A stretch of DNA of 39,544 nucleotides from Nitrospinaceae bacterium (GTDB lineage: Bacteria; Nitrospinota_A; UBA7883; JAJDBK01), in contig JAJDBK010000052.1 in the NCBI GenBank assembly GCA_029261405.1, positions 1 to 39,544 on the forward strand. Reading direction: 5' to 3'. Under the pieces are notes generated by a model. The model was not told the DNA's origin. It did no database searches and was given only the letters and a program-made list of their open reading frames with translations. The position numbers and the translations under genes are program-made. Position 1 is the stretch's first letter, and each line of letters begins with the position of its first letter. Positions 35,630-39,544 of this stretch are shown here, one piece after another.

Positions 35630-36382
35630 ATGTTGGAAATAAAAGATCTCACAGGCGGGTTTGAAGGGAAAGATATCCTCAAGGGGATTTCTCTTTCGGT
35701 AAAACCGGGGGAAGTTCACTCCATCATGGGTCCGAACGGCTCCGGGAAAAGCACACTGTCAAAAATTGTAGCGGGCCATCCCGGTTACGAAGTCACCGGT
35801 GGCTCGATATCATATAATGGCGCCGACCTGCTTGCGATGGAGCCTGAAATCAGGGCGCGTAAAGGTATCTTTCTCGCTTACCAGTACCCGATTGAAATAC
35901 CGGGAGTGAACAACGCCGAGTTTCTGAGGATGGCCTACAACGCCAAACTCAAAAGCCTTGGGCAAGAGGAGGCGGACCCGCTCGACTTCGACGAACTTTT
36001 GCGGGAAAAGATGAAATTTCTCGATATCGACGAAAAATTCCGGGAAAGATCGGTGAACGAAGGTTTTTCAGGTGGCGAGAAAAAGAAAAACGAGATATTG
36101 CAGATGGCCATTTTGAATCCCGCCGTATCAATTCTCGACGAGATAGACTCCGGGCTTGATATCGACGCGCTCAAAGTGGTGGCTGAAGGTGTGAACCGGT
36201 TACGCAACGGGAACAGCTCACTTATCCTTATCACCCACTACCCGCGACTGCTCAACTATATCAAACCGGATCATGTGCATGTCTTAAGTGGTGGGCGTAT
36301 TGTCTCCTCAGGTGATTTCTCCCTTGCCCTTGAGTTGGAGAGCGCCGGTTACGAGCGTTATACCGCTGTGGCCGGGGAATAA
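35630..36382 (+). CDS. sufC: Fe-S assembly ATPase SufC
   Basis: The protein has 250 residues. Walker A GPNGSGKST, signature-type FSGGEKKKNEILQM and Walker B ILDEIDSGLDID are all present, the last three being specific to SufC. It hydrolyses ATP to remodel SufBD. ATG with AAAAGG upstream; longer frames run back into sufB without a signal. sufD starts 6 bp after its stop. Confidence 0.96.
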   Translation: MLEIKDLTGGFEGKDILKGISLSVKPGEVHSIMGPNGSGKSTLSKIVAGHPGYEVTGGSISYNGADLLAMEPEIRARKGIFLAYQYPIEIPGVNNAEFLRMAYNAKLKSLGQEEADPLDFDELLREKMKFLDIDEKFRERSVNEGFSGGEKKKNEILQMAILNPAVSILDEIDSGLDIDALKVVAEGVNRLRNGNSSLILITHYPRLLNYIKPDHVHVLSGGRIVSSGDFSLALELESAGYERYTAVAGE

Positions 36383-36388
36383 ATAGTT

Positions 36389-37687
36389 ATGGTTACCGAA
36401 CAGGCGGTGAAACGGCTCCAGGATTGCTCCGGTGTTGTCGCCGATGATCTTGCGGCTCATCTCGACTCGTCCCCCATCGGCGCCGTTCTGACACCAGCCA
36501 ATGTAGCGGGGACAGAGAGGTTCATAGAGCTTGGGCTTCCTCACTCAAAGCATGAGATGTTTACTTATGTAAATACCGGAACTGTGAACTCGCATCGCTA
36601 CATAACCGCCGGGGAGACGCTACCTTCACCCTGTATGGATGTACCACCAGAATGTTCCGGGCGGTCGATAGCGATAATCAACGGTTCGTACCGCCCAGAA
36701 TATTCTGACCTTACAGGGGCCGATGGTCAGATAGTCGCCCGCCATCTTGGGGATGTTGTAGCCAACGACAGACTATTCGCAGGTGATCTTATACGTTCAA
36801 TCAAGAACGATAAAGATGTCTTCTCCGCCATCAACTCCGCCCTGATAAAAGAAGGGGTGGTGATAGATATTGTAGAGAACGCAATCACTGAACCGCTCTT
36901 TATAATGTCGAAAACCGGTGGAATAAATGAAGGCGCAGTCACAACACCGAGACTCTCGATTCGCGCCGGGGAAAACTCCCGATCCACGGTGATAATAGTC
37001 ACAGACCATAACCAGCCAGATATTTTTACCGATTCGGTTTTTGAAATAACCGTTGGGGCCAAGGCCCATATGGATCTGTATATGATACAGCCCGGAAAAA
37101 AAATAAAAAAAGGGGAATTTTCGCAATCCTTCACCCGTCTAAAGGTAGTGCAAAACGAAAATAGCTATGCCTCTTTCGTTGGCGCCAGCGCCGGGTCTCC
37201 TTTGTTACGATCCTCTGTTGAATGGCGTTTAACCGGTAAAGGTTGCAAGGTTGATTACAAAAGCCTGTCGCAACCCGCTGGCGCCGATGTTGCGCATCTC
37301 TTTGCCCGCTTTGTTCATACAGCGCCAGAATGCGAAAGCGATATAGTTATAAGAAACATCGTTCGTGATTCAGCAAGCGTATCGACCGACAGCACCGTAA
37401 TAGTATCCAGGGGCGCGTTCGGCTCCGTCTCCAGACAACTGGTCAACAACCTCATGCTCTCAGGCAACGGGAGGGCGGATACGAAACCGAATCTTATGAT
37501 TTTTAACGACGATGTGAAATGCTCCCACGGCGCCACTTTCGGCCAGACCGATCCTGAACAATTGCTCTACCTTCGTAGCCGTGGATTAAGCGAAAGGAGA
37601 GCCGTTTCTGTTCTGACCGAGGGGTTTTCAGGAGTCGTCACCGATGCGATCAAGGTACCCTCTATCCGTGAGATGGTGGCATCATGA
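36389..37687 (+). CDS. sufD: Fe-S assembly protein SufD
   Basis: The protein has 432 residues. The SufBD core fold ends with DDVKCSHGATFGQTDPEQLLYLRSRGLS, including the conserved Cys/His pair, and LTEGFSGVV. It pairs with SufB and may help with iron entry. GGGGAA lies upstream of the ATG. Its stop overlaps sufS (ATGA), so the two are co-translated. Confidence 0.93.
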   Translation: MVTEQAVKRLQDCSGVVADDLAAHLDSSPIGAVLTPANVAGTERFIELGLPHSKHEMFTYVNTGTVNSHRYITAGETLPSPCMDVPPECSGRSIAIINGSYRPEYSDLTGADGQIVARHLGDVVANDRLFAGDLIRSIKNDKDVFSAINSALIKEGVVIDIVENAITEPLFIMSKTGGINEGAVTTPRLSIRAGENSRSTVIIVTDHNQPDIFTDSVFEITVGAKAHMDLYMIQPGKKIKKGEFSQSFTRLKVVQNENSYASFVGASAGSPLLRSSVEWRLTGKGCKVDYKSLSQPAGADVAHLFARFVHTAPECESDIVIRNIVRDSASVSTDSTVIVSRGAFGSVSRQLVNNLMLSGNGRADTKPNLMIFNDDVKCSHGATFGQTDPEQLLYLRSRGLSERRAVSVLTEGFSGVVTDAIKVPSIREMVAS

Positions 37688-38925
37688 AAGTCGATGCAAC
37701 GATAAGAGAAATTGATATTGAGACCGTCCGAAAAGATTTTCCGGTCCTGTCAGTAAAGATGGGGGACAACTCCATCGCCTACCTTGATAGCGGCGCCACG
37801 GCCCAGAAACCGCTAGCGGTAATCGAGCGCATGAAAGAATTCGACAGCCATCAATACGCTACTGTACATCGAGGCTCCTACAGGTTAGGAGAAGAGGCGA
37901 CTCAGATTTTTGAGTCGGGGCGCGAAACCATCGCCTCCTTTATCGGCGCAAAACAGGGACGGGAAATTGTTTATACCAGCGGCGCCACCATGTCGATCAA
38001 CCTGGTTGCGTACGGTTACGGTCGAAAGTTTATAAGACGTGGCGACGAAATAGTCATAAGCGACATGGAGCATCACGCCAATATCGTACCGTGGTTAAAA
38101 TTGTGCGAGGAGACCGGAGCGGTATTAAAGGTGATACCGGTAACCGAAACCGGGGAGTTTGACGAATCTGCTTTTGTCAAACTTCTTTCCGCCAGAACGA
38201 AATTAGTCTCAATTACCCATGTCTCCAATGTTCTGGGAACTGTGAACCGGGTCAAAGAGCTTTCTGCGCTGGCTCATTCGGCGGGCGCAAAAGTTCTTGT
38301 CGATGGCGCTCAGGCGGCGCCACACATGAAGATTGACGTGTCGGAGATCGACTCTGATTTTTACGTCTTCTCCGGGCACAAGATGTATGGCCCGACCGGA
38401 GTCGGAGTATTGTATGGAAAATATGACCTACTTGAAACCATGGACCCTCTCCTGACAGGCGGTGACATGATCGAGCGGGTAACTTTTGCAGGCGCCACAT
38501 ATGCGCCACCACCCCAACGGTTTGAAGCTGGTACACCGCCCATTACACAGGTCGTTGGTCTTTGCGCCGCCATCGATTATCTGTCTGCTATCGGCATGGA
38601 AACTATTGAGGAGCGGGAGCGGGAATTACTGGAATACGGTTCTGATCTTCTGCGAAAAATTCCGCAGGTTCGCATAATCGGTACTGCGCCGGGGAAAGCG
38701 GCCATACTCTCCTTTGTTGTAGATTCGGTACATCCCCACGACATGGTTACTATCCTGGATGGCGAAGGTGTTGCGGTCCGGGGCGGCCATCATTGCGCCC
38801 AACCCTTGATGGATCGTTATAATATCCCTGCGGCGACACGGGCTTCGCTTGCTTTTTACAATACGACAGAAGAGCTTGATCGCCTCTCCGCCGCCATACG
38901 GAAAGCGGTCGCGCTGTTCGGATAA
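37684..38925 (+). CDS. sufS: Cysteine desulfurase SufS
   Basis: The protein has 413 residues, a type II PLP desulfurase. YLDSGATAQKP opens the fold, DMEHHANIVPW and VDGAQAAPHMKIDV hold the cofactor, SGHKMYGPTG carries the PLP lysine, and VRGGHHCAQPLM holds the catalytic cysteine. It takes sulphur from cysteine and passes it to SufU next door. It overlaps sufD by 4 nt; sufU starts 11 bp later. Confidence 0.96.
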   Translation: MKVDATIREIDIETVRKDFPVLSVKMGDNSIAYLDSGATAQKPLAVIERMKEFDSHQYATVHRGSYRLGEEATQIFESGRETIASFIGAKQGREIVYTSGATMSINLVAYGYGRKFIRRGDEIVISDMEHHANIVPWLKLCEETGAVLKVIPVTETGEFDESAFVKLLSARTKLVSITHVSNVLGTVNRVKELSALAHSAGAKVLVDGAQAAPHMKIDVSEIDSDFYVFSGHKMYGPTGVGVLYGKYDLLETMDPLLTGGDMIERVTFAGATYAPPPQRFEAGTPPITQVVGLCAAIDYLSAIGMETIEERERELLEYGSDLLRKIPQVRIIGTAPGKAAILSFVVDSVHPHDMVTILDGEGVAVRGGHHCAQPLMDRYNIPAATRASLAFYNTTEELDRLSAAIRKAVALFG

Positions 38926-38936
38926 AGGGCGTAAAG

Positions 38937-39389
38937 ATGTCTTACTCAAGCGACCTGTATCAGCAGGTGATCCTGGATCACAACAGGAAACCGAGAAACT
39001 TTTTCGCCATGGAAGATTCCACCCATCATTGCGAAGGATACAATCCGCTATGTGGAGACAAAATCACCGTTTATCTTAAAGTAGGGAATGGAGGTGTTAT
39101 CGAGGATATATCCTTTAACGGCTCCGGTTGCGCAATTTCAAAATCGAGCGCGTCGATGATGACCGCTTTTTTGAAAGGAAAAACTATCGATACGGCAAAA
39201 TCCGTATTTGAATCCTTTCACGCAATGGTAACAGACGACCCCGGTTTCGATCAGGCCAAATCGAATCTCGGCAAGCTGGCAATTTTTGAAGGTGTACGTG
39301 AATATCCGTCACGAATTAAGTGCGCCACCTTGTCGTGGCATACCCTTATAAGCGCGATTGATGACAAAAAGGAGGCGCAGACAGAATAA
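38937..39389 (+). CDS. sufU: SufU sulphur-relay protein
   Basis: The protein has 150 residues. It has an IscU-like fold with NPLCGDK (Cys39, Asp41), SGCAISKSSASMM (Cys65) and RIKCATLSWHTL (Cys129), the zinc ligands of SufU. The insertion between the second and third Cys is typical of SufU and absent from IscU. It accepts sulphur from SufS, replacing SufE. It is the last gene of the operon; an insertion sequence begins within about 15-40 bp after its stop. Confidence 0.93.
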   Translation: MSYSSDLYQQVILDHNRKPRNFFAMEDSTHHCEGYNPLCGDKITVYLKVGNGGVIEDISFNGSGCAISKSSASMMTAFLKGKTIDTAKSVFESFHAMVTDDPGFDQAKSNLGKLAIFEGVREYPSRIKCATLSWHTLISAIDDKKEAQTE

Positions 39390-39402
39390 ACTCTCTTTAA
39401 AT

Positions 39403-39430
39403 TGACCCTGTAAATTAAATTGTGTAACTG
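39403..39430 (+). mobile_element. Putative left terminal repeat of an IS256-like element
   Basis: GACCCTGTAAATT followed by TTGTGTAACTG resembles IS256-family ends, by recollection. It lies between the sufU stop and a transposase-like start. The right end is outside the window, so neither the inverted repeat nor the target duplication can be confirmed. Confidence 0.45.
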
Positions 39431-39463
39431 CTCATAGTTCCTTAATGTACTCAAAGGAGGATT

Positions 39464-39544
39464 ATGAGCATGACACGAGACCGCAAGAGACTTGAGGCGA
39501 TAGCCAAAGAGCTTGTAAAAGGCATCAAGTCTGAGAAAGACCTT
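39464..39544 (+). CDS. IS256-like transposase, N-terminal fragment (3' end outside window)
   Basis: Twenty-seven codons are open to the window edge, starting at an ATG with a perfect AAAGGAGG six bases upstream. The start MSMTRDRKRLEAIAKELV and the KSEKDL that follows resemble the opening of Mutator/IS256 transposases. The fragment is too short for a firm family call; the neighbouring terminal-repeat-like sequence supports it. Confidence 0.5.
   Translation, partial: MSMTRDRKRLEAIAKELVKGIKSEKDL

Overview
The window reads as chromosomal DNA of a free-living Gram-negative bacterium. The signs are a LapG/LapD periplasmic adhesion switch, an acylated c-type-cytochrome-like lipoprotein, OpgC-type and heparinase-type envelope genes, a TlpA thioredoxin and a PstSCAB-PhoU/PhoBR phosphate system. 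Base composition is mid-range and coding density is high, with many 1-17 nt gene overlaps. The mix (SufBCDSU with a NifU-like protein, a DAK2-DegV fusion, an AmrS-type radical SAM enzyme) fits a deep proteobacterial-like lineage such as Desulfobacterota or Nitrospinota better than a classical gammaproteobacterium. I cannot fix the phylum from sequence reading alone. Both ends lie in insertion sequences: the 3' end of an IS481-type transposase on the left and the first codons of an IS256-like transposase on the right.

Layout. (1) 1-1.9 kb: IS481 remnant, then a minus-strand pair of a CBS-CBS-ACT protein and an AmrS-type radical SAM enzyme. (2) 1.9-2.5 kb: non-coding DNA with at least four degenerate copies of a GC-rich repeat; a further inverted copy of its core lies near 18.9 kb. 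(3) 2.5-9.7 kb: a c-di-GMP block with a REC-GGDEF diguanylate cyclase, a haem-motif lipoprotein, LapG protease, LapD receptor with degenerate GGDEF/EAL, a small membrane protein, a tandem PilZ protein and a polytopic membrane protein. (4) 9.7-16.8 kb, minus strand: a tightly overlapped polysaccharide operon of GT4 glycosyltransferase, bi-domain oxidoreductase, alkaline-phosphatase-fold membrane transferase and heparinase II/III-like enzyme. (5) 16.9-24.5 kb: PgeF, OpgC-like acyltransferase, an atypical MinD/FlhG-like ATPase, an uncharacterised membrane protein, a FakA-FakB-like fusion, an LPG-synthase-TM/flippase-like protein and a TlpA thioredoxin. (6) 24.6-33.3 kb: pdxA, rsmA, phoB, phoR overlapping or nearly so, then a Pho-box-like element and pstSCAB-phoU. 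(7) 33.4-39.4 kb: an iron-sulphur assembly operon with a NifU-like gene, then sufB, sufC, sufD, sufS and sufU.

How the parts may work together. The c-di-GMP made by the REC-GGDEF enzyme could be read by LapD, which would hold or release the LapG protease, and by the tandem PilZ protein; the nearby polysaccharide operon is a plausible matrix partner. No LapA-type adhesin is in the window. PhoB/PhoR probably controls pstSCAB-phoU through four exactly 11-bp-phased TTAAN units placed just upstream of a TAAAAT -10 box. The Suf genes form a self-contained Fe-S assembly set. I found no convincing CRISPR array, tRNA, rRNA, phage or defence island. The least explained items are the dispersed repeat family, the haem-motif lipoprotein inside the Lap block, the lysine-less MinD-like ATPase and the degenerate scaffold at the head of the suf operon.
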